64,000 bases of DNA from NCBI RefSeq assembly GCF_902499555.1, contig NZ_CABVMM010000007.1, forward strand, positions 62,001-126,000, written 5' to 3'. Position numbers and translations under genes: made by a program. The notes beneath the pieces are model-generated. The model saw only the letters and a list, made by a program, of their open reading frames with translations, was not told where the DNA came from and did no database searches. Source of the stretch: Mesonia oceanica. Its GTDB lineage: Bacteria; Bacteroidota; Bacteroidia; Flavobacteriales; Flavobacteriaceae. Positions within the stretch are counted from its first letter, which is position 1. Every line of letters starts with the position of its first letter. Below, in pieces: positions 1-9,833 of the stretch.

Positions 1-796
1 GTGATTTTTTAGTTGAGGGATGGGTAAACGCAAGCGAATGAGCCGCCAATAAAATCCCTTTTGCGTTTTCTGAAGAACCGTAAACTTCATCACCCACAAT
101 GGGGTTTCCATTTTTACTTAAATGAATTCTAATTTGATGTGTTCTTCCGGTGATAGGAAATAGTTCAACTAGCGAATAGGTTTTATCGTTCTTTTGGAAT
201 GTTTTCTTTAACTGAAATTTGGTTGCTGCTGTTTTTCCTTCAATAGGAGAATTGAATGTTCCTGTGGAAGGAATTTCTCCTGAAACAATTGCCAAATATG
301 ATTTTCGAATGTTTTTCTCCTCAAAGTCCTGATTCAATTTCACCTGCACATTTTTAGTTTTGGCAACTAGTAAAAGTCCGCTGGTTGGGTTGTCTAGGCG
401 ATGCACAGGAGTGGGATAGGGGAGTGCATCTTTTTCTGTTGAATTTTCTAAATTGTACGGAAGTGCATTTTCAATGGTTTTAAAATAGTTTCCGTTGGTG
501 GGATAACCCGAAGGTTTTTGAATGACAGCTAAAAAGTTATCATTAAAAATGATTTTTAATTGGAGTCTAAATATCTTTTTCTGCGGAAGTTCTTCTGCTA
601 ATAATTCTAATAACTGACCTTCTTTGATCCAATCTCCGGTATTGGCCGGTTTTCTATTAAGAAGAATAAGTTGCTTTTTTATAGCTTTTTTAATTCCGCT
701 ACGAGTGGTAATCGTTTTAAAAATAGAAGAGGCATATTCTTGCAATCGAATTGGGTTTTGAATTTGCGGAACGATATGTTTTTCTACTACTTTCAA
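1..796 (-). CDS. RluA-family pseudouridine synthase, 3' end cut by window edge
   Basis: Isomerises uridine to pseudouridine in rRNA or tRNA. The visible ~265 residues hold an N-terminal S4-like RNA-binding segment (about residues 15-65), the catalytic motif HRLDNPTSG (Asp is the nucleophile), and the late motif GRTHQIRIHLS followed by GDEVYG. The stop codon lies beyond position 1. No ATG exists in frame upstream of the S4 region: the frame opens after a stop at 863-865 and the only reasonable start is TTG at 796, giving MKVVEKHIVPQIQ. The exact target (RluA, RluC or RluD class) cannot be told from sequence alone. Family call is firm, start is uncertain. Confidence 0.88.
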   Translation of the reverse strand, partial: MKVVEKHIVPQIQNPIRLQEYASSIFKTITTRSGIKKAIKKQLILLNRKPANTGDWIKEGQLLELLAEELPQKKIFRLQLKIIFNDNFLAVIQKPSGYPTNGNYFKTIENALPYNLENSTEKDALPYPTPVHRLDNPTSGLLLVAKTKNVQVKLNQDFEEKNIRKSYLAIVSGEIPSTGTFNSPIEGKTAATKFQLKKTFQKNDKTYSLVELFPITGRTHQIRIHLSKNGNPIVGDEVYGSSENAKGILLAAHSLAFTHPSTKKS

Positions 797-847
797 ATTT
801 ATGATATGTTTTTGGGAAACAATTCCTGAAAATAAGCTGTATTTATT

Positions 848-967
848 ATACCCGCAAGGTCTTTAATAACTCAAATTTTAAAATTGGATTTCTTGCCAGG
901 TTTTTAAAACCTTTTAGGTATTGTTTTTTCTATTATAGTAAGCATAAAAAAACCTGTGAGGTCTAAC
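848..967. repeat. Cluster of short degenerate palindromes (CCTG..AGGT type)
   Basis: Three related pieces lie within 120 bases: cccgcaaggtcttta (851-865), aggtttttaaaacct (898-912, almost a perfect palindrome) and acctgtgaggt (952-962). They look like decayed copies of a small palindromic intergenic repeat. The last copy, preceded on the plus strand by a run of seven A, can also act as the terminator of asnS. Confidence 0.4.
945..962 (-). terminator. Possible intrinsic terminator of asnS
   Basis: Read on the minus strand, a short stem ACCT-cac-AGGT is followed at once by seven T. The stem is only 4 bp, so strength is doubtful, but it lies just behind the asnS stop. Confidence 0.4.
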
Positions 968-988
968 TTTTTTAGCAATTATAATATT

Positions 989-2431
989 TTAAAATTCAGC
1001 GTTTTTTGGTGTTCTAGGGAAAGGGATTACGTCTCTGATATTTCCCATCCCGGTAGCAAAAAGAACCAAACGCTCAAATCCTAAACCAAAACCACTGTGT
1101 ACACAAGTACCAAATCTACGCGTATCTAAATACCACCATAATTCTTTTTCATCTACGCCCAATTCTTGCATTTTACTTTGTAAAACATCTAAACGTTCTT
1201 CACGCTGTGAACCTCCAACAATTTCTCCAATTCCCGGGAAAAGAATGTCCATAGCTCGAACGGTTTTTCCATCTTCGTTTAAACGCATGTAAAAAGCCTT
1301 AATGTTTGCCGGATAATCAAATAAAATTACCGGACATTTAAAGTGTTTTTCTACCAAATAACGTTCGTGTTCACTCTGTAAATCTGCACCCCATTCTTCA
1401 ATTACATAATTGAATTTTTTCTTCTTGTTAGGTTTAGAGTTCTTTAAAATATCGATGGCCTCGGTATAACTTACTCGCTTAAAGTTATTCTCTACAATAA
1501 AACGAAGCTTTTCGCGTAAAGCCATTGGTGCACGTTCGGCTTGTGGTTTAGATTTGTCTTCCTGGATTACTCTATTTTCAAGAAAGGCTAAATCGTCGTC
1601 ACAATTATCTAAAACGTGGTTGATCACATGCTTGATGAAATCTTCCGCCAAATCCATATTTCCGTCTAAATCACAAAAAGCGACTTCAGGTTCAATCATC
1701 CAAAATTCGGCTAAGTGACGAGACGTGTTAGAGTTTTCAGCTCTAAAGGTGGGCCCGAAGGTATAAATTTGTCCTAATCCTAAGGCGTAAGTTTCACCTT
1801 CTAGTTGCCCGCTTACGGTAAGATTGGCTTCTTTTCCAAAGAAATCTTCCTTATAGTTAATGGAACCGTCTTCATTTTTAGGCGGATTGTTTAAATCAAA
1901 ATTTGTGACTTTAAACATTTCTCCAGCACCTTCCGCATCACTACCGGTAATAATTGGCGTATTTACGTAATTAAAACCGTTTTGGTTAAAGTATTGGTGT
2001 ACAGCAAACGATAATTGTGAGCGTACACGCATAACGGCACTAAAAGTATTGGTGCGTACTCGCAAATGAGCTTGTTCTCTTAATTTTTCTAGGGTGTGAC
2101 GTTTTGGGGAAAGAATAGTTTTCTTTACCTCTTCCGGATTTGCGGTTCCAAGAATTTTAATTTCTTTGGCTTCAATTTCTACCCGCTGTCCTTTTCCTTC
2201 GCTTTCCTTGAGCATTCCTCTTACCTCAATCGCAGCACCAACATTTATTTCTTCAAGGACTTCCTCTGGTGTATTTTCAAAATCTACCACACATTGCAAA
2301 TTATTGATGGTTGAACCGTCGTTTAATGCAATAAAACGATTACTTCTAAAGGCGCGTACCCAACCTTTAGCGGTAAAGTCTTGTAAAAAGTGGTCGCTTT
2401 CTAATAATTCAGCAATTTTTGTGTGTTTCAT
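989..2431 (-). CDS. asnS: Asparagine-tRNA ligase
   Basis: Charges tRNA-Asn with asparagine in the cytosol. At 480 residues it is normal for the family. An N-terminal OB-fold anticodon-binding domain (about residues 15-110) is followed by a class II synthetase core. Motif 2 is seen as [15 protein letters not shown], and motif 3 as [12 protein letters not shown] near the C-terminus. The insertion with [13 protein letters not shown] around residue 180 is commonly seen in Bacteroidota AsnRS. It stands alone: the neighbour downstream is separated by a palindrome cluster, the one upstream by about 130 bases holding a -7 element at 2505-2512. Confidence 0.97.
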   Translation of the reverse strand: MKHTKIAELLESDHFLQDFTAKGWVRAFRSNRFIALNDGSTINNLQCVVDFENTPEEVLEEINVGAAIEVRGMLKESEGKGQRVEIEAKEIKILGTANPEEVKKTILSPKRHTLEKLREQAHLRVRTNTFSAVMRVRSQLSFAVHQYFNQNGFNYVNTPIITGSDAEGAGEMFKVTNFDLNNPPKNEDGSINYKEDFFGKEANLTVSGQLEGETYALGLGQIYTFGPTFRAENSNTSRHLAEFWMIEPEVAFCDLDGNMDLAEDFIKHVINHVLDNCDDDLAFLENRVIQEDKSKPQAERAPMALREKLRFIVENNFKRVSYTEAIDILKNSKPNKKKKFNYVIEEWGADLQSEHERYLVEKHFKCPVILFDYPANIKAFYMRLNEDGKTVRAMDILFPGIGEIVGGSQREERLDVLQSKMQELGVDEKELWWYLDTRRFGTCVHSGFGLGFERLVLFATGMGNIRDVIPFPRTPKNAEF

Positions 2432-2504
2432 CAGTTCAGTTTTAATTAGAAATTAAGTAATCAAAAAGTTTAGGCTTATTCAATTTTTCTTAATAATTAA
2501 GAAG

Positions 2505-2512
2505 CAAAGATA
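2505..2512 (-). promoter_or_regulatory. -7 element upstream of asnS
   Basis: On the minus strand this reads TATCTTTG, matching the Bacteroidota -7 consensus TAnnTTTG. I see no good TTG at the -33 position. It would give asnS a leader of about 70 bases. Confidence 0.45.
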
Positions 2513-2559
2513 AATTTTTCGGGAAAGCTTAAAAAGGAAGAGCTAAGGAAATTAAAGTT

Positions 2560-4977
2560 TTAGTTTTCTTTGTCCTCTTTCTCTTCTTCCTCCATTTCTT
2601 CCCCATCGGTTAAAATTTGTAAATGAGGCTTTTTAAGCGTTTTCTTATTGGCAATATTCCTTTCTAAGGAAAGTAATAGAGATGGTAATAACAACAAGTT
2701 AGAGAGCATTGCAAAAAGTAAAGTGGCAGAAACCAATCCTCCTAAAGCTTTGGTGCCTCCAAAACTACTAATCATAAATACCGAAAAACCAAAGAACAAC
2801 ACAATAGAGGTATAAAACATACTCACCGTGGTTTCCCGAAGAGCAGGATAAACCGACTTTTTGATCTTCCAATTATGAGCTTTTAGTTCTTGGCGATATT
2901 TCGCTAAAAAGTGAATGGTATCATCTACTGAAATTCCAAAGGCAATACTAAATACCAAAATAGTAGAAGGTTTGATGGGAATACCCAAAAAGCCCATCAT
3001 TCCGGCAGTAATTAATAGCGGAAGCAAATTTGGTACGAGTGAAATAATAATCATTCTGAAGGAACGGAACATCCAAGCCATAAAAATAGCGATTAGTACA
3101 ATGGCTAAAGCCAGAGACATGACTAGGTTTTTGACTAAATAAGTAGTTCCTTTTTGAAAAACCAATGCACGTCCCGTCATGGTGATTTCGTAACGGTCTT
3201 TCGGAAAAATTTTATAGATTTTAGGCCAAAGGTTTTCTTCGATCTTTTCCATTTCCTCGGTTCCTACGTCCTTCATAAAAACCGTCATCCTCGCATATTG
3301 TCCGGTAGAATCTACATAGGCATCCAGTTGATTGCTGTTTCCATTGGAAAGCGATTTGATGTAAGGGAAAATAAAATTTTGTTCTTGCGAAGTGGGCAGC
3401 TGGTAGTATTTGGGGTTTCCGTTATAGTAAGCCTGTTTAGAATATTTTACTAAATCTACCACAGAAACCGGTTGTGAAAGTTCAGGGATATCTAAGAGTA
3501 ACTCCTCTAATCGTTGCATTCTCTTTAAGGTAGAAAGCTTTAAAACCCCTTTTTTCTTTTTAGTGTTAATTAAAATTTCAAGCGGTAAAATTCCATCAAA
3601 TTCTTTTTCGAAAAATTGAATGTCCTGAAAGAAGCCTGTGTCTTTTGGCATATCTTCCAATAAGCTTCCCGAGACTTTAATTTGGTATATTCCAATAATA
3701 CTGGCCACTAAAAATAGAATGGAACAGATGTAGATGGTAATCCTTCTGTGTCTTACTGTACGCTGAATCCAGTCCACAAAGCCTTCAATCCACGTTTTTC
3801 CTAAGTGTTTCAAATGCTTTTCCTTAGGACGGGGCATATAGCTGTAAATAATAGGAATTATAAGCAGGCTTAAAACGAAAATAGCCAAAATGTTTACCGA
3901 AGCGACAATACCAAATTCTTTTAGCAGCGTACTTTCGGTAATGATAAAGGTGGCAAATCCGGCAGCGGTAGTTACATTGGTCATTAAGGTAGCATTCCCT
4001 ACTTTGGTGATTACCCGTTGTAATGATTTAGCCTTATTACCGTGGTTCTTAATTTCTTGTTGGTACTTGTTAATCAAGAAAATACAGTTAGGGATCCCAA
4101 TGACAATGATTAACGGTGGGATTATAGCAGTAAGAACGGTAATTTCGTAGTGCATTAAGCCTAAGAAACCAAAGGACCACATTACTCCAATAATTACGGT
4201 AAACATGGAAATGAAAGTGGCTCTAAATGACCTGAAAAAGAAAAAGAAAATTAAGGAGGTTACCAATAAAGCTCCCCCGACAAAGAGTCCGATTTCGTCA
4301 ATAATACTTTGGGAATTCAGGGTTCTGATGTAAGGCATTCCAGAAACATGAACTTCGATGTTTTGCTCTTTTTCGAAGTTTTTAATAAGCGGAACAATTT
4401 CATCTAAAATAAAAATTTTCCGCCGTTTGGAATTTACAATGTCTTTTTTGATGTAAACCGCGGTTTGTACCGTATTGGTGTTTTTACTGTATACCAAACC
4501 TTCGTAAAATGGAAGGCTATCAAAAAGTTCTTTTTTATAATTAGAGGCTTGTTTTTGATTAACTTGGTCTTCTTTTACTAAAGGGACCAACTCAAATCGT
4601 GGAGGATTACTGAACTTTTGAAGTTTTTTAAGTTCGCCAATCCCAATGGTATATTCAACCTCAGGAAAAGAATCTAACTTTTCTGCAAGTTTGTTCCAAG
4701 CATTGAATTTTTCACGTGTAAATAAAGTGGGATCGTTGGTGGCGATAAGCAATACATTTCCTTCTTCGCCAAATTGATCTAGAAATTTTTGGTATTCCTG
4801 ATTAATTTCATGATGGTCTGGAAGTAAATTCGCTTCGGTATAAGAGAAGCGCATGTTTTTCCATTGCATTGCTAAAAAAATGGTGATAGCGCCAATAATC
4901 ACCAAGATTACAGTACGATTACGCAAAATTACGCCTGCAATGGTATTCCAAAACCCGAAACTAAAAATCTTAGACAT
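2560..4977 (-). CDS. MMPL/RND superfamily transporter (sterol-sensing-like domains)
   Basis: Inner-membrane exporter of the RND superfamily, 805 residues, in the MMPL or 'predicted exporter' branch. The layout is two repeats, each one membrane helix, a large extracytoplasmic loop, then a block of five or six helices. The helix blocks lie at about 230-385 and 625-775. The second contains FGISVDDTIHFLAKY, the conserved acidic helix-4 motif used for proton coupling. The C-terminus is a short tail rich in Glu and Lys. Substrate is unknown; relatives move lipids or hopanoids. No membrane-fusion or TolC partner is adjacent, so it is not a classic tripartite drug pump. Confidence 0.85.
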   Translation of the reverse strand: MSKIFSFGFWNTIAGVILRNRTVILVIIGAITIFLAMQWKNMRFSYTEANLLPDHHEINQEYQKFLDQFGEEGNVLLIATNDPTLFTREKFNAWNKLAEKLDSFPEVEYTIGIGELKKLQKFSNPPRFELVPLVKEDQVNQKQASNYKKELFDSLPFYEGLVYSKNTNTVQTAVYIKKDIVNSKRRKIFILDEIVPLIKNFEKEQNIEVHVSGMPYIRTLNSQSIIDEIGLFVGGALLVTSLIFFFFFRSFRATFISMFTVIIGVMWSFGFLGLMHYEITVLTAIIPPLIIVIGIPNCIFLINKYQQEIKNHGNKAKSLQRVITKVGNATLMTNVTTAAGFATFIITESTLLKEFGIVASVNILAIFVLSLLIIPIIYSYMPRPKEKHLKHLGKTWIEGFVDWIQRTVRHRRITIYICSILFLVASIIGIYQIKVSGSLLEDMPKDTGFFQDIQFFEKEFDGILPLEILINTKKKKGVLKLSTLKRMQRLEELLLDIPELSQPVSVVDLVKYSKQAYYNGNPKYYQLPTSQEQNFIFPYIKSLSNGNSNQLDAYVDSTGQYARMTVFMKDVGTEEMEKIEENLWPKIYKIFPKDRYEITMTGRALVFQKGTTYLVKNLVMSLALAIVLIAIFMAWMFRSFRMIIISLVPNLLPLLITAGMMGFLGIPIKPSTILVFSIAFGISVDDTIHFLAKYRQELKAHNWKIKKSVYPALRETTVSMFYTSIVLFFGFSVFMISSFGGTKALGGLVSATLLFAMLSNLLLLPSLLLSLERNIANKKTLKKPHLQILTDGEEMEEEEKEDKEN

Positions 4978-5037
4978 ATCTAAAAATTACGGGCGCAAAG
5001 GTATAAAATGCTAGTTAATAACCTATTGAAAATTGTA

Positions 5038-7488
5038 TTAAAGCTTGAAATAAAACGTAAATTTAAAAGAGATGTTATCGGTAATTTCAGGAAGGTGATA
5101 ATAGCCATAACGATAAGCGAAATTGAGACCAAATCCGGCGAAAATATTATTCACTTCAAAACCTGATTCGTTATACCACCGATCAAGTTTTTCAAAGTTG
5201 ATCCCTAAATGTTTGATTTTGTCTTTCATGCCACCAATAGCGTGCCGGGTGATTAACACTAATTGCGGTTTTGAGCGTTTACCTAATTCCAAAGGTCTAA
5301 AAAAGTGTTTTACTTGAAGATTGACCAATTTATCAATAAAAAACTCACTGTAATACATGGTTTCAAAAGTTCTTCTTCCTGCTACCGAGAAACGCTGAAA
5401 AACACTTCCTTTATTGGGATTGTTGGGATAAGCATGAAAAGTGTGGGTAAGAGGCAAATCACCAACCGCATAATTCCCTTCTAGAATAAATTGAGTGGCG
5501 GTTTGGTTAAGGCGTTTGTAGGTGTAGTTAATTTTTGTGGCAAATTTGGTAAAGGCAAAATCACTACCTAAAATATTGTTGAGTGCTTGTTCTGCTTGAA
5601 AAGAAAAAATGGGATAGCCTTCTTTGATTTCGATGCTTCTGTCGTCAGCTTGTAAATAATCACTAAATGGAGTCCATCTAAAAGAGGCGGTCAAAATAGT
5701 GAGTTTATAGCTGCTGAAGAGTTGATTGTTGTGGTTGTAGATATAGCCTCGGGTTTGTTCAATACTGTTGCGGGAAATTTGAAATTCACTTAGCAATTCC
5801 GGTAAAAAACGGTGCTGTAAGCTTATTTGTGATTTTCGGTATTTATAATAGTAATTAATATTTACTAAGCGTGGCTCAAACAGAGAATAGACACGGGCGT
5901 CAGTAAGGTAAAAGAAACTTCCTACTTCTGCAATATCATCGGTATAAATGGCATTAAGCCAAGTTTGTTTTTTCTTATTTAATAAAACGCCACCTCCAAA
6001 ACTATACTTGGCTTCTCGGTCTTTAAACCCATATACGCCATATCCTTGAAGCCTAAACTTTTCTGAAAGATTATCGTTGGTTACTCCGCCTAAGCCTAAA
6101 CGGAATCCTTCATAGCGGTTGTATTTGATAATTCTTCTTAAATCGAAATCGAAAAAGCCTAGCGGAAAATAACCATTGTTAAAATGCTGTATGAGTTCAA
6201 TTTTACGATCTATATTTTCAGCTTTAATAACACTGTCCACTCGTTGGAAAGTCTTTTGATCCCTACTGGTAAACGGAATGGTTCTTAGCTTTTGCCATGT
6301 GCTATCACTGGTTTTTATGGCTTCACTGCTAAGTTGTACTTTGGCTTGCTTGCTCTTGAGGTTGAGAGGAATATTAAATTCAACGTCTTGATAAGTGGTA
6401 ACCGATTTTAAATAGAGTTTTTCATTATTGTCGCTCTTTTCAGGAAGCCTACCCAAATCAATATTCCCTCCAAAGATGGAAATTCCTTTTCCTTGATTTC
6501 CAGGTTTGATGGTAACGGTATTTTGCTTTGGAAACCAAATGTTTTCTTTTGGGTAGTAACTAAATTCTTGTACTGCTTCCAGATTGGCTTTTCCTTTTAG
6601 TTGCGCAATGGCTTTTTGCAAGCCATAATTTTCGGTATCTATATAAAGCACACCTTCTAAGTGGGCTACATTTTTATTTTTCTTAGGCTGAAATAAAATT
6701 ACATAAGCCGGTCGCTGCGTTGAAGTTGTATCTAAGATTTTGAAATTATAATTTTTAAAAGCCTTGTTGGAAAGGGGAGAAGCGTATTCTGAACCGAAAA
6801 TCACATAATCTTTTTCGTACCAACTATTCGATTGTACTTTGGTGGTTAAAAGCTCATAAACAGGTTCTTTAAAACCTGCGGTACGGGTAGCTTCTATGGT
6901 TTCTTTCTCTCCTTTTTTTTGTTCAAATTGAATTAAACTGCTTTTTTCAGCTAAGTAATTTCTTCCATCTTCAATAACTTTTTTAATACCTGCATTGGAA
7001 GAATCTGCAGAAATATTTAATTCTTCTTTTTGGTTGTCGATGATAAATTTATTGTAGCTGGAATATTGATAGGTTGAAAATTTTTGCTTGGGGTTATTTT
7101 GTGGTTTTCTGTCAATTGCTTCTAGGATAATAGCGTTGGCTTTATTGTCTTCGGAAGAAATGAAAATCTTATTTAATTCTTCTGGATTGCGTTGAAGCTG
7201 AATTTCATAAAAATCGGCATCATTGATTCGAATCAATTTAGAATTATAGCCAATATAGCTGATCGAAAATTGAGTAATACTGTCTGAGATTTGAAACTGA
7301 AAAGTGCCATCAGTATTTGTTAAATAACTCTCTTTGCTCGGAAGCAGTTGAAGGCTAGCGTATGGTAAAGCTTGTTGGGTTTCTTGGTCTTTCACTACCC
7401 CTTCAATAATTTGTTGCGCGTTGACCGGTGAAATCGCTAAAGCAAAGCAAAAAATAATAAAAGCTTGTAGGGGTTTGTTCATAAACAC
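5038..7488 (-). CDS. DUF5686 family outer-membrane protein with carboxypeptidase-regulatory-like domain
   Basis: An 816-residue exported protein with a signal peptide ending at NAQ (about residue 25). Next comes a carboxypeptidase D regulatory-like beta-sandwich (about 27-105, IIEGVVKDQETQQALPYAS). A long DUF5686 region follows and ends in aromatic, alternating strands typical of an outer-membrane barrel, closing with FKFTFYFKL. The family is specific to Bacteroidota and its function is not established. Start may be the third codon (MNKPLQAF) rather than the first Met. A terminator separates it from frr upstream, so it is probably transcribed alone. Confidence 0.8.
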   Translation of the reverse strand: MFMNKPLQAFIIFCFALAISPVNAQQIIEGVVKDQETQQALPYASLQLLPSKESYLTNTDGTFQFQISDSITQFSISYIGYNSKLIRINDADFYEIQLQRNPEELNKIFISSEDNKANAIILEAIDRKPQNNPKQKFSTYQYSSYNKFIIDNQKEELNISADSSNAGIKKVIEDGRNYLAEKSSLIQFEQKKGEKETIEATRTAGFKEPVYELLTTKVQSNSWYEKDYVIFGSEYASPLSNKAFKNYNFKILDTTSTQRPAYVILFQPKKNKNVAHLEGVLYIDTENYGLQKAIAQLKGKANLEAVQEFSYYPKENIWFPKQNTVTIKPGNQGKGISIFGGNIDLGRLPEKSDNNEKLYLKSVTTYQDVEFNIPLNLKSKQAKVQLSSEAIKTSDSTWQKLRTIPFTSRDQKTFQRVDSVIKAENIDRKIELIQHFNNGYFPLGFFDFDLRRIIKYNRYEGFRLGLGGVTNDNLSEKFRLQGYGVYGFKDREAKYSFGGGVLLNKKKQTWLNAIYTDDIAEVGSFFYLTDARVYSLFEPRLVNINYYYKYRKSQISLQHRFLPELLSEFQISRNSIEQTRGYIYNHNNQLFSSYKLTILTASFRWTPFSDYLQADDRSIEIKEGYPIFSFQAEQALNNILGSDFAFTKFATKINYTYKRLNQTATQFILEGNYAVGDLPLTHTFHAYPNNPNKGSVFQRFSVAGRRTFETMYYSEFFIDKLVNLQVKHFFRPLELGKRSKPQLVLITRHAIGGMKDKIKHLGINFEKLDRWYNESGFEVNNIFAGFGLNFAYRYGYYHLPEITDNISFKFTFYFKL

Positions 7489-7518
7489 AACAATTGATCA
7501 GGAGGCTAATAAAATGAA

Positions 7519-7543
7519 AAAAAGCGACAAAAACTGTCGCTTT
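7519..7543 (-). terminator. Intrinsic terminator behind frr
   Basis: A 9-bp stem AAAGCGACA / TGTCGCTTT at 7521-7543 with a 5-base loop. On the minus strand it is followed by a T-rich run. It closes the pyrH-frr unit. Confidence 0.75.
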
Positions 7544-7571
7544 AATTAAAATTTAGTAATTATAGCCTTAT

Positions 7572-8126
7572 TTATACGGTCATAATTTCTTTTTCTTTAT
7601 GCGTTAAGACGGTATCTATTTTAGCAATGTACTTATCGGTAAGTGCTTGTACATCTACTTCTGCATTTTTCTTTAAATCATCAGAAGCATCTTCTAGTTT
7701 TTTAATTTCGTTCATAGCAGATTTACGATCGTTCCTTACTCCAACCTTAGCTTCTTCTGCTACTGCTTTAGCTTGTTTTGCCAATTCCTTACGACGTTCT
7801 TCAGTTAATGGTGGTACGCTAATAATTACGCTTTCTCCATTATTCATAGGATTAAAACCTAGGTTAGCTTTTTGAATGCCTTTTTCTATTTCAGGAATTA
7901 ATGATTTTTCAAAAGGTTGAATAGAAATAGTTCTAGCATCAGGAGTGTTTATATTCCCAACCTGATTTAAAGGTGTTTTAGAGCCATAATACTCTACCAG
8001 TACACTACTTACCATATTAGGGTTGGCTTTTCCGGCCCTGATTTTTATCAATTCCTTCTCTAGGTGAGTTATTGCTTTTTGCATCGACTCTTCCGTAGAA
8101 TCGATAATAAAATTAATTTCATCCAT
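7572..8126 (-). CDS. frr: Ribosome recycling factor
   Basis: Splits the post-termination ribosome together with EF-G. The 184-residue length is typical. Family signs are IRAGKANPNMVSSVLVEYYG near residue 30 and PPLTEERRKELAKQAK near residue 107, followed by the long basic helices of domain I. It lies 31 bases behind pyrH on the same strand, the usual bacterial pairing, and is closed by an intrinsic terminator. Confidence 0.98.
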   Translation of the reverse strand: MDEINFIIDSTEESMQKAITHLEKELIKIRAGKANPNMVSSVLVEYYGSKTPLNQVGNINTPDARTISIQPFEKSLIPEIEKGIQKANLGFNPMNNGESVIISVPPLTEERRKELAKQAKAVAEEAKVGVRNDRKSAMNEIKKLEDASDDLKKNAEVDVQALTDKYIAKIDTVLTHKEKEIMTV

Positions 8127-8157
8127 AACTTAATTTTTAAACCTGTTTTAGTTCAAC

Positions 8158-8865
8158 TTAGAGGTTAACTTTTGTACCAATATTTTCACCGGAAACTACT
8201 TTTGTTAAGTTTCCTTCTTTATTCATATCAAAAACAATAATGGGCAATTCATTTTCTTGACTAAGCGTAAATGCTGTGGTGTCCATTACTTTTAATCCTT
8301 TGTTAATCACATCTTCAAACGAAATAAAGTCAAATTTAGTCGCTTGGCGGTCTTTTTCAGGGTCTGAAGTGTAAATGCCATCTACCCTTGTTCCTTTTAA
8401 AATAACATCTGCCTGAATTTCGATGGCTCTCAACACCGCTGCTGAATCTGTGGTGAAGTAAGGGTTTCCTGTACCTCCGCCAAAAATAACCACACGCCCT
8501 TTTTCTAGGTGCCTTAAGGCTTTTCTTCTAATAAAAGGTTCTGCTACCTCATTGATTTTTACAGCAGATTGTAACCGGGTTTCTATACCTGCATCTTCAC
8601 AAGCGCTTTGTAAAGCTAAACCGTTAATGACGGTAGCGAGCATTCCCATATGGTCTCCTTGAACGCGGTCCATCCCTTTGCTTGCTCCCGCTACTCCTCT
8701 AAAAATGTTTCCGCCACCTATGACGATTGCTACTTGTACGCCTTGATCTACTACAGATTTTATTTCTTTTGCGTAATCTGCTAATCGTTCTGGGTCTATT
8801 CCATATTGGCGTTGACCCATTAGTGCTTCACCGGAAAGTTTTAGAAGAATTCTTTTGTATTGCAT
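8158..8865 (-). CDS. pyrH: UMP kinase
   Basis: Phosphorylates UMP to UDP in pyrimidine nucleotide synthesis. It belongs to the amino-acid kinase fold: [14 protein letters not shown] at the N-terminus, GGGNIFRG near residue 45, and [15 protein letters not shown] in the nucleotide site. The start is taken at MQYKRILLK (235 residues), eight codons inside the longest frame, because this fits the family N-terminus and leaves room for the -7 element at 8887-8894. First gene of a pyrH-frr operon. Confidence 0.97.
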   Translation of the reverse strand: MQYKRILLKLSGEALMGQRQYGIDPERLADYAKEIKSVVDQGVQVAIVIGGGNIFRGVAGASKGMDRVQGDHMGMLATVINGLALQSACEDAGIETRLQSAVKINEVAEPFIRRKALRHLEKGRVVIFGGGTGNPYFTTDSAAVLRAIEIQADVILKGTRVDGIYTSDPEKDRQATKFDFISFEDVINKGLKVMDTTAFTLSQENELPIIVFDMNKEGNLTKVVSGENIGTKVNL

Positions 8866-8886
8866 AGTTTTTCTTGTAGAGTTGTG

Positions 8887-8894
8887 CAAATATA
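8887..8894 (-). promoter_or_regulatory. -7 element of the pyrH-frr promoter
   Basis: Reads TATATTTG on the minus strand, a full match to TAnnTTTG. It lies about 21 bases before the chosen pyrH start, which supports the short start. The -33 box is not clear. Confidence 0.55.
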
Positions 8895-8924
8895 GTGATT
8901 ATCTTAATTTGAAAAAGTCTTGTA

Positions 8925-8959
8925 TAAAAAAACCACTTTCAAAATAAATGAAAGTGGTT
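8925..8959 (-). terminator. Intrinsic terminator behind tsf
   Basis: A perfect 10-bp stem AACCACTTTC / GAAAGTGGTT (8931-8940 with 8950-8959) around a 9-base AT loop. On the minus strand it is followed by seven T. It ends the rplM-rpsI-rpsB-tsf operon. Confidence 0.85.
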
Positions 8960-8986
8960 TTTATAAAAATTTATGTTTTCAGGAAA

Positions 8987-9814
8987 TTATCCTAAAGCTA
9001 CTCTTTCGAAAGCGGTAACTTCTACGTCTTTTCCTAAATTATCTGTAACATATTGTGCAACAGATTTTTTGTTATCCTTAATGAATGCTTGGTGAACCAA
9101 GGTGTTGTCTTTAAAGAAACGTTTGATTTTACCTTTAGCGATATTGTCTAACATTTCTTCTGGCTTACCTTCTTGACGTAATTGATCTTTAGCAATTTCA
9201 ATTTCTTTGTCAATAGTTTCTTGGTCTACTCCTTCTTCGTTTAACGCAACAGGATTCATAGCAGCAGCTTGCATAGCCACGTCTTTAGCTACTTCTTCTG
9301 CATTGTCACCGCCTTTAGATAAACCTGTTAAAACCGCAATTTTGTTACCTGCGTGAATATAAGAACCTACGAATGGAGCTTCTAAGGTTTTAAAAGCACC
9401 TATTTCGATTTTTTCACCTATAACACCGGTTTGTTCAGTAAGTTTTTCTTCAACAGTAATTCCTTTGTAATCTGCAGCTAATAATTCTTCTTTAGAATTT
9501 AATCCTAAAGCTAATTCTGCGAAATCGTTAGCAAGAGCTACGAAATCATCATTTTTAGCTACGAAATCTGTTTCACAGTTTAAAGAAATGATTACTCCTT
9601 TGTTGGTATCTGCATTTACTTTTGCAATTGCAGCTCCTTCAGAAGAATCTCTGTCGGCTCTTTTAGCCGCAACTTTTTGACCTTTTTTACGTAATACTTC
9701 GATAGCGCTGTCAAAATCTCCTTCAGCTTCCACTAAAGCTTTTTTACAGTCCATCATTCCGGCTCCAGTAGCCTTTCTTAATTTATTTACTTCAGCAGCA
9801 GATATTTTTGCCAT
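8987..9814 (-). CDS. tsf: Translation elongation factor Ts
   Basis: Guanine-nucleotide exchange factor for EF-Tu. 275 residues. The N-terminal UBA-like domain carries VNKLRKATGAGMMDCKKAL, the classic EF-Ts signature. A second signature is SLNCETDFVAKNDDF (about residues 77-91), which contacts EF-Tu. It is the last gene of the rplM-rpsI-rpsB-tsf operon. It is separated from rpsB by 99 bases that contain a long terminator-like hairpin. Confidence 0.98.
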   Translation of the reverse strand: MAKISAAEVNKLRKATGAGMMDCKKALVEAEGDFDSAIEVLRKKGQKVAAKRADRDSSEGAAIAKVNADTNKGVIISLNCETDFVAKNDDFVALANDFAELALGLNSKEELLAADYKGITVEEKLTEQTGVIGEKIEIGAFKTLEAPFVGSYIHAGNKIAVLTGLSKGGDNAEEVAKDVAMQAAAMNPVALNEEGVDQETIDKEIEIAKDQLRQEGKPEEMLDNIAKGKIKRFFKDNTLVHQAFIKDNKKSVAQYVTDNLGKDVEVTAFERVALG

Positions 9815-9833
9815 GTTGTTTGTTTTTATCGTT

